From: Lineus longissimus
Taxonomy: Eukaryota; Nemertea; Pilidiophora; Heteronemertea; Lineidae
DNA length: 64,000 nucleotides
Assembly: GCF_910592395.1 (NCBI RefSeq)
Contig: NC_088316.1
Span: 13,454,001-13,518,000, forward strand
Reading direction: 5' to 3'
The notes under the pieces are model-generated. The model ran no database searches. It was not told the DNA's origin and saw only the letters and a program-made list of their open reading frames with translations. Below, one piece after another: positions 1 through 12,886 of the stretch (the stretch's first letter is position 1; each line of letters begins with the position of its first letter). A program made the position numbers and the translations under genes.

Positions 1-2236
1 GGACACTGTCGATTCATCCTGAGATTTTCATGGAATTTTGATATTTCGTTTGCATCCCAAAAATGGCTCAAAATGAGATTTTGGACAAAGGGGAAAATTT
101 CAAAGTCCAGTGTCACAACCCAAATTGTAAACAAAATTTTCAACGTAAATTTTTTTGTTTAAAATTACACCTTTTATGTTGAAAGCAACAGTGACATATT
201 TATAGCCCGGGTTCATGAAGAAAGTGCCACGCCCACTTTGTGAAAACGTCCTGCATAGAGCCACTTTGGATGTGATGTTGGTCGTCAAAATCGTCCACAC
301 AATCGCAATGTCATCGGGACCCCATACTGTCTGTCTTCTCTCCACTCGAGATATGATTTTGTCGCCTGGACCCCGCCTCATCAGATTTGAATGTAATTCA
401 TTGATTATTTACCGCATACTACGTGTTTTTAATCACGATTTCAACGGCGACTATTCAATCTCTGGGTAAGTGAGGTTGGAATCACCCGCAAAACAATAAA
501 TTCAAAGAAAATGAGAAGAAAGAGACAGTGAGAAAAGTTCATTCTTAAAAATCCGCGGAGAAAAACTTGAATGCCAAAGAAAAATCAGCCTAGGTTTGCT
601 TTGGAATCAGAAATCGTTGACAAAGGGACACTGACAAGAGAATTACCCTTCTTTTACGTAATGGCAACTTTCCATGTTGGGAGAAAAAAGGGATTATTAC
701 CAGGCGAAGAATTGACGATATCCCCTCAGGCCTCTGGATGCCCATATACATAACATGATGATATCGCACCTCCTGTCCCGTAATCTTCTTCGCGCGTTTT
801 TTAAAAGACAAAAAAATCATCTATACATGTATGTGTGTCATTGTCTGTGCATATGAAGTACATAAAATCTAAACTTTCCATTCTCTAACTCGATAAAAAG
901 TTGCGTAATATTGTCGTTGTAATGTAAAAGGAATTAACTGAGAGAAAAAGTGGGAAAAGGGCATCGGGTTTATAGCGACAGGCCAATGGTACAGGCATAT
1001 CTCCTTGATAAAAACGGGATAGGCGGGGTTTTTTCGCAGTTACCTAACCAACATCGTCAAAGCTGACGATGTCTCGAGCCGGTTCGACATTTTCATCCTT
1101 ACCTTACATTCCAAATCCGCAGTAACGCGATTTTGATATTGCATATTTTTAACATACACATATATACTTAGAGAAACAACACGTCCTAACTGTGTTCGAA
1201 CTCGCAGATGTTCGAAGGTTGTGTGTCATTTCTCTCTCAATATGATATAACTAGCTGGCTTCGTACTTAACTATTTTTATTCAGTTGTTCACAAACGTAA
1301 ATCATGTTCTGTACGGTTGCGTTGTGGTGCCTCTTATATCAGGACTACCTGGGGTATACTGCGTCTTTCATCTTTCTCCAGACTTTTGGAGACGCAAATT
1401 AGAAAGAGAGCCAGAATGCATTCTGAATATTCATGTGTATATATTATCACATTTGCCGCATATTGATTTTGATTGAAACGATGTAAAAGTGAAATTGTGT
1501 GTAAAGACAATAGCACAACCTACAGGACAGACTTCGAGACAGATATAGCCTTCATGCATAAGTTTATGAAAACAAGACCTTTGCCGACAGTTCGTGCATA
1601 CTTGATTGCAGCATCATCGGACATAATAAACAACAGGTCTTAGCAATCGTTTAGTTTTTGCAGAAATGTACGCTGAGCCCCACGGCTTGGCGCAGGTGGC
1701 GTCTCGTACTGATAATTTGAGCTCCCCAACAACTGAGCCAGTGTCCCCGTAGTTTTCCCGCGAAGGCAACTGCAAGGGGAAACAAAGTACATTCAGGTTT
1801 ATATAAATGTCCGGGTAACCAAAGGCGGGGACACCCAACCTCGTCCATACGAGCACATCCGTCTCAACATAATGCGTATAGTTCCATGTGTTTTTGCCGA
1901 TGAATATGATATAGATACGAGGTTTTGATAATGGGGTGACGCGTCCGTGTGTCCTTGAGCAGGATGTGGTTTTGGATCAAAGAACCGGCGGAGGTTGTTC
2001 CGAGTGCATCAAATTGATAAATGTTATTTGATGTGATATTTTGGACGGAACTAACTGTCAAATATAGATAAGATGGTGGCACCTGGTAATGTTGGTTTTG
2101 TGATTTGTTGTTTGCATATTATGATATCTGATTATTATACCTTCATGATTCAGTAAAACATTGACGATGGCCGTCAGAATATATCGGAGCCCTTGTGTGT
2201 CTGTACCGTTAGCAATTACGTCGATTCTACGTCAAG
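1..2236. other. no recognisable gene at left end
   Basis: Open frames of at most 93 codons in several frames, none with a domain or plausible splice context. No tandem or inverted repeat stands out. Could be intergenic or intronic. Confidence 0.5.
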
Positions 2237-2251
2237 CCCCCCCCCCCCCCC
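2237..2251. repeat. poly-C tract
   Basis: Run of 15 C directly before the SINE-like segment. Homopolymer length may be unreliable in assembly. Confidence 0.8.
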
Positions 2252-2309
2252 AATTTCCTCGCATTCACGAACGCACGCATGAACACACCAAAACCGCCCT
2301 ATAAATAAC

Positions 2310-2630
2310 TGTAGGCTTCGGGGCTCAGGGTTTGGGACGGTTAGGTCTAGTGGTCGAACCCAAATCCTGGACCTCGAAGTTACAGTACCCGACGGACACG
2401 TACGTCGCTTGCGACCTTGGGCAATTCGCTTTGCTTTCATAGCCACGTCCGTCGAATGTCACAAGACTCCTTGAAGCCGGTCCAGGGCAGGGCAGGCAGA
2501 GGACCTTACCAAGTGGTCACGTGATGGATATATCTCCTACCTCGCCGAAGATGGAGTGTTAGTGGTGCTCAACCGTAGTGGCACAAACAAACGCTTATGA
2601 GAGGGAACGCAGAAGAAGAACAATGAAGAA
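2310..2630 (+). mobile_element. tRNA-derived SINE-like relic
   Basis: GGTTAGGTCTAGTGGTCGAA, then TCCTGGACCTCGAAG and AGTACCCG, resemble a decayed tRNA A-box/B-box head. This is followed by TGCGACCTTGGGCAATTCGC, matching the 'CCTTGGGCAAG.CACTT' body word common in animal tRNA-SINEs. The segment ends in an A/G-rich tail (GAAGAAGAACAATGAAGAAG). Identification is by motif resemblance only. Confidence 0.4.
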
Positions 2631-2639
2631 GAACTTGAT

Positions 2640-5600
2640 GTTAATAGCTTGAATGATGTAACAGGTCACATGGACTTTAAGTGTGACGATTTAAAAAATG
2701 GAATCGCAATGTTTTTAGCATTCTCAACTTCCGATAGAGAGAAGAAACATATCAAAAAACATTCGCATGACAACAAACATCAAACGTACCGCTAAAATCA
2801 TCGCCTGAGAAAACATCGACAGATTTTTCAAGTTTTTGACAGTTTTATGGAAGGTCACATTTTAGATCCGCGTTCGATGATTAAAAAACGTTTCATCAGA
2901 GTTCATCGGCCCGGGCGCAATGAGTGTCCGGATTGACTGGACTTAAGAGCCCCAAAAACAAGCGAATTATGTCGCTGCGACCTGCGACAATTATTGATTA
3001 GCAATAAAAAGATCGCTCGCGTCAGCGGGTAAATTCGGTATTTGCTGGGCGGTTTGATATGGGTCGCCGGTTGCTGCAGCGATCTGCTATTCTTGCCTCA
3101 GGCACCAGCGACAACCATAGCAATCGAGAGATCTCCGTCCCATACGATCATCCGGCGCAGTATTAACGAAAATCGCTAGTTTGCGGAAATCAAAATATAT
3201 ATGTTACATTGAGTTTACAGTGATGTGCCATCATCTTGAAAATCCGCATTTTACTTGACCTTGCACCAACTGAACCCTCTTAAAATCCATTTCTGTATCT
3301 TCTCGGGCATACTTCTTGAGACGCTGGGTCAATATTTTTTCCACTTGATTCTCTTACTTGCATTTCACACGAGTAGGAATCCCGAGTGGCAATGCAGCTC
3401 ACTGAATGAAACTGCATGGGTATAGATTAGATGGAGGCCAAGGATGGAGGCCATGGCATGTCATTTTGACATTTGTGTTATGACCTCTTGGTCATCGTTG
3501 AAAGGTCACTCTCTCGGCCTGCAGCATAAGGGACGTATTAAAGGGACAACTTTGGCCTGAGATATATTTTTTCCTACAAACATTGCTGGGTAAAGTAAAC
3601 AAGAAATTAACTCTATTTCAATGCATGTAATATCATCGAAGTTCATTCACGACTTGTTCAGTTATCTTCTACCTAGCTCCAGTTTCGTACTTATCTTTGC
3701 CGCCGTAATGGATTCGAGGAAATAGCACGTGCCACTTCCAGGAATCGCCACCATATTTGGAAGAATGATTGACAGAATTAGATCAACTTCGAATTCCTGA
3801 AAGTTCCGGTAACACAATTATAATGTCATCGAAGCTTGCCAGTTTTAAACGCTGCAACAATAGTTCACATGGTTGTATTGTTTTGTTTCATCAAGATCTC
3901 TCTCATGAACTGAACTCGGAGTTTGCGAGCCCGCCGGAGCAAGAAACCGCAGGAGGAGATAAGCTAGCACCTACGGCATATGTGCAAAGAAGAGGAAATA
4001 CATGTATGTAAAAAAAGGAACGAGGCTGTACTCAATAGCTCAAAAAACACATACATGTATTTGACCTTTTCGCCCCTGTGACATTGCTGTTGTTTTAATA
4101 AGTATGATTATCAAAAACAAATATACTAATAAAAATTGAAACCCACACGATGAGTGAAACTATTCCGGGACACCTTTAAATATCCATTAAACGAGTACTG
4201 GGGTCATTGTATCTACTATTTATCATATTTCTACATTTCTATCAAATGAGTACTGAGGTAATTATACGTGCTTCAATCCTAAGATAGTGCAAAGGCCTAT
4301 ATACAAATGTACTTTCTGATAAAACTCCGTATCAACCTAGATATAATTCGACCTCATCTCGACTGGTCACTCTTCATGGAAATATACACGAGGACCAAAT
4401 CAGGTAGGTCAAGTGTACACCGCCATCAACACAGAACAAATATTTTCCTATTACTGCCCGATGGATAAGTGATGAGTGACCATATTATTGAGGACCGTTT
4501 AATATAATATATCGATTTCCCAATTGTTTTATGCTATAGAAACATGATTGACCCTGAAGTTTCTTTCTGCTATTGCCAGTGTTGACCTAGTTCATCGTAG
4601 ACAGCTGGTTCGGCGGAATCTTGACGTAGGAGGCTCCAAACACGAAAATCCCTTTAAAAAGCTCCAGAGACATGCATGTTATTTACTGGGGTATTGCTAC
4701 TATTCTCGGCGCCTTGAGTGTCCGGATGCTGGTTTGGCGGAGTGTATGCGGGAGTCGTTTCGATGTGACCGATGGTGCACATGCAGGGCCATTTAATGTC
4801 TTGACAAATGCAGTCCATAAATCATATCCTCCTTTAACCCGCAGAACTGAGAGCGACATAAAAACCATTCATTGGCCAGTGAGTGGGATTCTGAAAGATT
4901 TAAAAAATTGTACCACAAAACATCTATTAAAAACGACAAGACCATCGATGAGCCAATTTTGTTTGTTCCAATATCTCTAACTTCGGCGTCGTGTCTGACA
5001 AAAATGATAGCGTCGAAGTTCCGTGAATCAGGCCTATCAAACTCAAAATAAACAATACCACACAACAATAGATAATTTCACATCCGACTTCAGCAGCATG
5101 ATCGACAAGGAGGCCTGGTACGGAACATCATCCAATTTAGTCCAAGATATCACCATGCAGGGGAGGCCTCCCGCCACTATAATCTGATATTTTCTTGGCG
5201 CCCAGGCGCCAGTTTTGCCCTCACTGCAGTCTTTCAGGCAAGAAATACGTCTTTGTTTACATAAACGTTTATTTCAATAATGATATTCCACTAAAACATT
5301 TTCTCTAAAATGTGAAAGTAATTTTGATAAGATAATGATGTGTAATGTATAGGCCTCAGTGTTCACTTGTTTTCAATCTTGTGTCCTTCTTTAATTCGTT
5401 ACACACATGAACCAGATTATGGACATTCAAACCTCCCCTACCCGTCAGTCTTATAAAGCTTTTAGACCAACACAAGTATACACCCCTTAGAAGTTTTTCA
5501 GAATCTTGAAGATCTTGCAGTGTTTTTAATTCCCCGAAAAAACACCTCTGGGGGTGCATTGTGTACATTGTTAGTGTGCTGGCCGAAAAGCCTCAGGTTT

Positions 5601-7820
5601 TCAAAATCTCAAAAATGTTAATTTCCTTACATCCGAAAGGAACTTAGTCTAAACTTAAGAGTAACCAGCCTAAAACACCCCTGAGCCCTGTTTCAGTATA
5701 AATATAGTGACCCGCAATGCAGGTAATGCGCCGTCCTAAAAGGACTAGACTTGATCTCTTACACTTTTAATACAAAAATGAACTCACGAAATATCGTAGT
5801 TCAAAGAACCATGAAGTACTTCATAGTTCAGTTGCCATTTAGGAGGGCCAACTCATTTTTCGGCGGCCGACTGTTCCTATGCAGAGATGAAAATGAGGGC
5901 AATGATGTCTTCCAAGAGTGCGGACTTTTTAGTACCACCGCGGAAATGAAGAGGCGCCACGTGCAAACGGAACTTGGTGTTATGAATGAAATTCATTCAA
6001 GCGTGTAGATTTCATCAATAATGATATCTTTTATGAATGGTTGTGAAAATTCCGCACAAATTTGCAGAGACTTTATAATTGTCATGCAGTAACATCAAGT
6101 TGGTATCATCAATTTCATAACTTTAAACATGTTTATGCTTGGGACAACTTTAATGATAATCCACTCGCGATACAGTGTGAGGTTGTAAACAAATGATTAA
6201 ATTTAGATAATTCTTAGTTTCCTTCGTTGCGGTTATGACTAAGTTTGAGTTTACGTTTGGGGCAACAAATCTTTTAAATCCATGTATAAGCGCGCACGGG
6301 TTCAACCAGTGCGCCCCAGACCGAGACCAAAGCCATATCCTGGTTTAAGGTGTAAATTGTATCTGCACACAATTAAATGATAATTTACAATAACAATTTC
6401 TTATATTTCCGACAATGGACCATCGTCCAAGTGCCGGTATTAGTTTTTCAATTTTGATAAATGGCGATATCCTAGTGGGGACACCGGTGTAACGTTTTCG
6501 GTGGTTCTACGTATTACATTTTCACTGACCAAAAGTTGTCTCGGAGATCGATTAGCCCGTATAGTGCCAAATGTCCACTTACTTTTATCAACAGTCAGTG
6601 AGGGGCTGTATTCATCTGGCCTATACCTGCATATCTGCAGCAGTACTGTCTTATAGCCCCACTCAGTTCATCGCAGTGCACAGTGCACAAATCAGTGCTT
6701 ACATGTACATACTCTACAGTCCGAACGCAGTGGACCAGCCTCGTCCTGTCGCCCCGGTACAAGAGACGCAATGGATAAGGAAATGGACTGACCCAGGAGC
6801 CTAGCATAATCAAGTTATGCCAGATGAATACTGCCGCTAGCCAACCATGCAGTGTAGATTTTCATACTGAGAAATACACCTTAAGATCTCGGGCGACGGA
6901 GTTTCTATATATTTGATTTTTTAAAAAGAACATTGACTGTTCGCACCAGTGGCATAACATTCCTTCTAGAAGAACCCCCCAAGATGTGCATGCAATCACT
7001 CAACTACACCTGCGCAAAGTTTGAAAGTATACTGCTGAGAGAAGTGTATCCGTTGTTGACATGGTTTCTGGCCTTCCCGAACGCCCAGAACACTTCCGAC
7101 GGCTTCCGGAAAATCCCGAACGGTTCCGAGATGACGGCAAAGATGATGTCAAATGCATGGATTTCACAGTTCTTGGACTCATCAAAGGTTACCCATCATG
7201 GAAACAATAAATATGTAGACCTATCTTACGGTACAACTGACCCGTTTCTACCTGATATTGAAAGTATATTTTCAGGTGCTCACACAACTAAAAGCTAACA
7301 AGACCATGTGGTGTTCTCTTTGCCGAACTCACCCAAACCAAAACAATTGCTGACTACCTTCAAATATTTCGAAGCTTGCTTTAGAAAGAAATTGGCAAAC
7401 TCTGACATTATCTTCGGTAAAGTCGATTCTCAACCCTATTAAATGTTTTTTATAAGTAAAAGAATATAGAGGGTGGGTGTTACCTAATTGGCACAGCCAT
7501 TCCCTTGTGTTCTATGCATGTCAGAGCTGCAATAATGGCCCTTACACCTTCCATCCATATCCTACAACCAATTAATCACAAGACGACAAGTCTTATCTCA
7601 AGAAACACAAATATCGGCGGAAGGTAACATGGCATGGCTTGCATTGTTCAAGAGATTTACAAGTTGTTCCACAGTCTGACCAAAGGAATTCGCTACATTA
7701 TTGTTGACTTCTTGGCCACTGTGAGAAAATTTTGTGATCTCATTGATTAACTCGAGGTCAAAAGAAATTTGCCGATATGTAGCATGCACTTACATCTAAC
7801 CTGCATGCCATCGAAATGAA
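2640..7820. other. no recognisable gene
   Basis: Only short open frames. The frame at 6933-7298 (121 codons) covers a GC-richer patch at 7070-7150 (TTCCCGAACG, CCGGAAAATCCCGAACGG) that resembles 13560-13630. That suggests a shared old repeat rather than a protein. A small palindrome TGGCGCC..GGCGCCA lies near 5197-5212. Confidence 0.45.
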
Positions 7821-7822
7821 GT

Positions 7823-8130
7823 ACACTTACTTATTCACCTATTCACTTACTTCCCTATTCTTGCTCACTTGCTTTCTTGTTGAATACTTGCTTACTTGCT
7901 AATACTCGCATACTAGCTTTACACTTGCTGAATGAATACTTGCTTGCTTAAATCATTGACTGCTTACTTCTTTAATTGCTGAACCTTTAAGTTAAAACCA
8001 CTTACTCGCTTGCTGATTGACTTACTTGCTGAAAACGTGTTTGTTTGCTTGCTCACTTGCTTGCTTACTTTCTTACTTGCCTGATACTTACTTGCTAGAC
8101 TGCTTCATTCCGTCCAGTTTACATGTACTT
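7823..8130. repeat. degenerate ACTTGCTT-type simple repeat
   Basis: About 300 bp dominated by irregular ACTTGCTT/CTTACTTGCT words with insertions. It is a decayed tetra/octanucleotide satellite with strong pyrimidine bias on the plus strand. Confidence 0.8.
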
Positions 8131-8658
8131 GCTTAAAGAGCTAACAGATGTTAATATGCATGTTGCTCAAGTATACCCAGGGCATCGCCACTGCCAGCGA
8201 TGTTTCCGATTACAATTCCAAAATAAGCGGAACTATCGTCACAGGCGACAACCCTGAGCTATTTATGACCCCCACATTCTCAAAAACGGGACTGCGTGAT
8301 AATTTCGTAAAGTAAGCATTCTTTCATTGACGTGATCGTGAATCGTGTGAGAGTGATATTCAACGTGATGTGACTCTGATGACAACGATTTACATATCAG
8401 ATTACAACGTCATGTTGTCCGCTGCAGTGACCAGTTGTGACTGCTATAGAAAAGTGTCCATGTCATGCAAGAACATCAAAGACGAACGAACAAACATGGT
8501 GCATTTCTTCGAACACGAAGAACAAGGTGTCGGGAACCCGCGAAAGAAACTGGATGATAATCACAGACTGGACCCTCACTACACTGAGACAAATGGTGGG
8601 TTCAATAAGCTCCAGCATCTCCTATAACCCAAGATGACCGAGTTGGCTTGATTCGGAT

Positions 8659-8945
8659 GAGTTGGACTGCTTAAAAGGACGCCGGCTGTTTTACATTAAT
8701 ATGAATGAGTTGGACTGCTCCAAAAGACGCTATAAACTTCGACCGCTTAAAAGAAAGCTGTTTTACATTAATGTAAATCAGTTCGACTGCTTCAAAGGAC
8801 GCGGTTTTACGCTATGTCAGATGTGAATGAGTTGGACTGCTGCTTTATTTATTGATAAACGAGTTGGACTGCTTAAAAAGACGCTCAGTTTACATCAAGA
8901 CGCAAAGGCCTAAATGAGTTGGACTGCTTAAAAGAAATAACGGCT
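8659..8945. repeat. degenerate tandem array with GAGTTGGACTGCTTAAAAG core
   Basis: Core copies start near 8659, 8707, 8770, 8829, 8861 and 8916, with a weaker one near 8737. Several are followed by GGACGC and GCTGTTTTACATTAAT. Spacing varies from 32 to 63 bp, so the core is better conserved than the unit length. Confidence 0.8.
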
Positions 8946-8949
8946 GTTT

Positions 8950-10250
8950 GATATTTCGCTTGTTTGCCAAAACCACAAAACGGTCGTCGACCTAGATCGA
9001 GCAATTGGCGCTATTTCGTGAATAAGCACGACTAGGGCAAGCACCTCTGCCAGTTCGGCGATAAAGTTTGCAGATGCATTAGACATATCGATGCCTTCGA
9101 GGACAAAGTTATGCAGCCTCCATTTATGGTTCGAATATAAAGCGTTTCGTACAAATCGGGATGCCGGTATATACTCTCCACTGCCGTTAATCGGTTAATG
9201 ATGTTTATGTACGGAAATATATCTCTCTGAACCAAAAATAGACCCGTGGCAGATATTTTTAAGGTTACTGTCGCAATATTTAGCTTAATGTGCCAAATAA
9301 ACAAACAATGTACCCCGATTTCTTCTTATTATAGCCAGCACAACAAACACAAATCCTGAAGAAAGGATTCCGTTATCGTTCTACGTCAGACAGCTCCAGT
9401 TCGCCGACGGAGATCGGTTGTCAATGCAGTGGCCTCCGCATTTTTCAGCGCATCACTAGCAACGCATCCAATATCCAGCCTCGGCTGCAGGAATTGCAAA
9501 AAATCATCAAAGGCTCTTTAATCCGCAAACAAATACTGGCAATTTGAAACTAACGTTTCCTGTATGTGAGCTTGGTTACTACGCAACGTATCCAATCTCG
9601 TACCGGGCGTATTGATGAAGAAAACCCATCATCAAAGAGTGTGCAGTTGTGTTGATAAGAGAAACGTACGTTTTTCGGAAACGAGATTGGTCCCTTTGAG
9701 ACCGAGGCTATGACGTTTCTAAATATATATGATACAATTGAACGAAGCCTATGTGGCTAAAAATAGATGAAAATAGGTAAAAATAGCATCGAGGATCTGA
9801 GTGTTTCCTTTCTCGTCTCACCCGCCCACCTTAAACGTATTCGGTATTTTTGGTATAGCTCGAAGGTACTGATCTATATATAAACAAATCGACTTATAAA
9901 TATATCAGTCTTCACTATGGTTATATCCCGCAGACGTTATGATACTGTTTTCAAATTGCAGATACATGGCTATTTTCATTGCGTCATATCAATATTGATT
10001 TTGTGTACCGTCACCGTAAGTGAGTGGTGTTTTCTGTTCCGCGTTTTAGATGCAGCTTAGCCTACATCACGTACAGTCATTTCAATTACGGTAACAACAT
10101 ACTACGGTATCCGACTTCCGGCGCGAATTAGGAAATCGGCTTATGAAAATGCCTTCTTCGAAATAACTTCAGGTTATAATTCAACCCATAGATATTTTAA
10201 CACAATATAAATGAACATCATGACGAAACGAAGATTTAATAATCTTTTTA
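8950..10250. other. no recognisable gene
   Basis: Short open frames only. The GGCCTCCGCATTTTTC word near 9430 resembles part of the repeat pair at 20853 and 21649. Confidence 0.4.
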
Positions 10251-10252
10251 CC

Positions 10253-10305
10253 TGACTTCCGGTGGTGGTTTCTGGAAAATGACTTCCGGTGGTGGTTTCT
10301 GGAAA
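10253..10305. repeat. 27-bp tandem duplication
   Basis: TGACTTCCGGTGGTGGTTTC begins at 10253 and again at 10280, continuing TGGAAA in both. Near-perfect two-copy duplication. Confidence 0.9.
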
Positions 10306-10502
10306 TCAGGGTACGGAAACTGACTAGGCCAACTGTACTTCAGCGCCGCGGGATGTGGAGGGTGAAGATGATTTCAAAATTATCTTGTGAGCGTCAGTCT
10401 CGACGAGCAACAAAACGTCCATTGAAGGAGTAATGCGTTTCATCACATACTCCATAACGTCTCAATTCGGAGTAATATAGGCGTATTCTGTGTTCTCCAC
10501 TT

Positions 10503-10574
10503 GATCCGGTTAAGGGTTGTTGGTGGCTCTAGGCCGTTCTGGATCAGAGACCACCAATCAAACTGAATCGGATC
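10503..10574. repeat. 72-nt imperfect hairpin
   Basis: GATCCGGTTAAGGGTTGTTG..GTGGCTCT pairs with AGAGACCACC..GAATCGGATC across a loop of about 15 nt, with roughly seven mismatches or bulges in 28 positions. Pairing may extend outward (GTTCT..AGAAC). Could be a small foldback MITE or a pre-miRNA-sized hairpin. Confidence 0.6.
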
Positions 10575-11203
10575 CAATAGAACCGAAATCCGCCTTATTT
10601 TTGTCATCTTAGTTTGACGACACCTATCGTCCTCTATATCAAATGTTAAAAATTTGGTTGCTTCTAGATCTGAAAGTGGCTAATATTTATGCCAGTACAA
10701 TACCCGCTGGGAAAATATAAAGCGTGTACTCCCCCATGCCCCATCAGGAAATTGTACAAATATAGTCAGTCACTTAGCTTACATCGATGACTATAACATC
10801 CAAATATTCTGATAACATTGATAAAAAGAAGACACTTTGCCCTTGACAATTATGTAATTCGATAGTTTAGCTTATTCATGATGTGATCTAGTAATACGTT
10901 TGTCCCCAAACAATAATCCATTTAAGGTCATACCGAATACAGCAGAGCAGACGCCCACGAAACAGCGACGAAACATTCTAAAAATAGCAAGAAGACCTTA
11001 AAATAACTCGAAGTCAATATGCGATGAGCTCGCGTATCTATCTTTACACTTTGCCATTGGGTTTTCGCTGACGTTCACGAATCCGATATATACTGATATA
11101 TCTGCTAAGCGTCGTTTATTTTGACGGGGGCTAACGGTTACTAACAACGACTGAAACCATTATGAAATACTGCATTCCTTTAGTTATCTGACGTGAAGTA
11201 AAT

Positions 11204-11270
11204 AAATTTCTCAAAATATCAAAGGTCTGTAGATTATATATCTACAGACCTTTGATATTTTGAGAAATTT
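11204..11270. repeat. perfect 31-bp inverted repeat with 5-nt loop
   Basis: Left arm 11204-11234 and right arm 11240-11270 are exact reverse complements around TATAT. Left-arm start AAATTTCTCAAAATATC; inner end GGTCTGTAGAT. No mismatch at all. Confidence 0.97.
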
Positions 11271-11340
11271 TTGCCTTTTTCCGTTAAATTGAGTGGGCTT
11301 TCAGCTCCAACAAATAATTTCTAGTTATTTTGACGATACA

Positions 11341-11710
11341 ATAGCATTCCGCGAAGATGACGTCACTGCAGCTGCTGCCCTCTATTTCCCCATCGCTGAA
11401 TTACAGGCAATGTCGGACAAACATGCGGTTTCGTAATGGATTCAGGCTTTCTAACTGGGGCAGTTAGATTCAATCTGGCACATGTCCGAGTGTTGGAAAT
11501 ACTACATAATTGTTCTGAATATTTCTCTCTCTGACTCTATGGTATCATTCATGCTGAAAACAATGCAGGGTCAAAAGATAATTGACTTTGAAATAAGCTC
11601 AAATGCGTAGAAATAAGTGTCGATGTCCGACTGTCACGTGACTAAAACGTCGTCAATATCTTATGCAAATGTCCTTGTGAGCTATACATAGTTACTTCGC
11701 GGAATGCTAT
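11341..11710. mobile_element. possible 370-bp non-autonomous element with 16-bp inverted ends
   Basis: ATAGCATTCCGCGAAG (11341-11356) is repeated as its exact reverse complement at 11695-11710. No coding capacity lies between. No clear target-site duplication was seen, so the transposon reading is tentative. Confidence 0.5.
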
Positions 11711-11734
11711 TCAGGCGTTTCCGTTCGTGTGCAT

Positions 11735-11865
11735 TAGGGAGTTTTTGCAAATTCCCGAAACGCCAAAGTGAACGCCTATCTCATTGTTCTTCCTCCTGAA
11801 AACGAAGTCGAACAATGGGATAGGCGTTCACGAGGACGTTTCGGGGACTTCGCGAAAACTCCCTA
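11735..11865. mobile_element. palindromic MITE, family A, copy 1
   Basis: 131-bp foldback: TAGGGAGTTTTTGCAAA..CGAAACGCC..GAACGCCTATC..ATTGTTC in the left arm, and its complement (GAACAATGGGATAGGCGTTC..GAAAACTCCCTA) in the right arm, with a short central spacer. It lies 24 bp to the right of the 16-bp inverted end at 11710. Confidence 0.9.
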
Positions 11866-12755
11866 CTGTTTGCAATACGTGACGCGCAGGAAAATTGGAA
11901 TAAACATGGCCGTAAATAACAGTAATACGTGTATGTATAAAATTGAAGAAGCACCAGGCCAATGAAAATTGGAGATTACATGTACATGTATTTAGCTCAC
12001 ATCGGTGAACACAACAGTATACTCTTCACCAGGCTGTTTGAATTCAAAGTGTATTAACATACATTTTAATTCGAGAATCTTAAAAAGTACAGACTTTCGA
12101 ATTTTGAGCGAACAAACATTTCTTTTAAATTTTCCATGCGATCTTCGCTCACAAAATAACTTTATGGAACATTCCATGCATCGAAGCAGGTGTCGTAACA
12201 TCCGTTTAAGTAACATTATTATCACTTCGACTTATATATCAACGGGACATTTAATCATCGTGACCGTCGTGACCATATATAGTCGACACAGTCTGTTGTT
12301 CCATCGTCCCACGGATACCGTATTGTATAGTGTCCGTAGACCAGCGCTGGTCCGCCCCACTAGCGCAGCGGATCTGGGCCTATTTTAATGGGTTATAGTA
12401 TTAGTGACCAAACTGATCCTGGGCGTCCCGCGGGCCAGAACTTCCAAATGCGGGGGAGGTTTTTTCCAAAAAGACAGGGGCAATATCTTGGTCAATTTTG
12501 AAAATGTTTTTTTAGTTCTAGGGTATTTCTCGGTCAATACTGGCGAACCCGTTGGGGAAGCTTGCGGGGGAAGCCTTGAGTATCACTCGGTTGGCGGAAG
12601 TATCCATTTCGCAGGAGTGTAAGACAAGGCGACAGAAGGTATATTTCAGGCGAACGTGTATCCATTCGATGTTTCGTTCGATAATTAGCCCTTATAGTCA
12701 CAAGGCTAGGAGAAGAACGATACATATAAAGGCCAAAAGAGAGTTCATTAGTTAA

Positions 12756-12886
12756 TAGGGAGTTTTCGCAAACCCCCAAAACGCCAACGTGAACGCCTAT
12801 CCCATTGTTCGAACTCTGATAACTATGTCGAACAATGGGATAGGTGTTCGAGTTTACCTTTCGGAGGCTTTTCGAAAACTCCCTTA
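12756..12886. mobile_element. palindromic MITE, family A, copy 2
   Basis: Same structure as 11735-11865: TAGGGAGTTTTCGCAAAC.. at the left, ..TTCGAAAACTCCCTTA at the right, with GAACGCCTATCCCATTGTTC and its complement inside. The right arm carries more substitutions than the left. Confidence 0.9.

Noticed and set aside
6933-7298. 121-codon plus-strand open frame
   Set aside because: Covers a patch resembling repeat-like DNA at 13560-13630; no recognisable domain.
7823-8130. possible CRISPR-like or regular array
   Set aside because: Irregular simple repeat in animal DNA, with no constant repeat/spacer structure.
12005-12388. 127-codon plus-strand open frame between MITE copies
   Set aside because: No domain, low-complexity tail, and no intron or exon structure.
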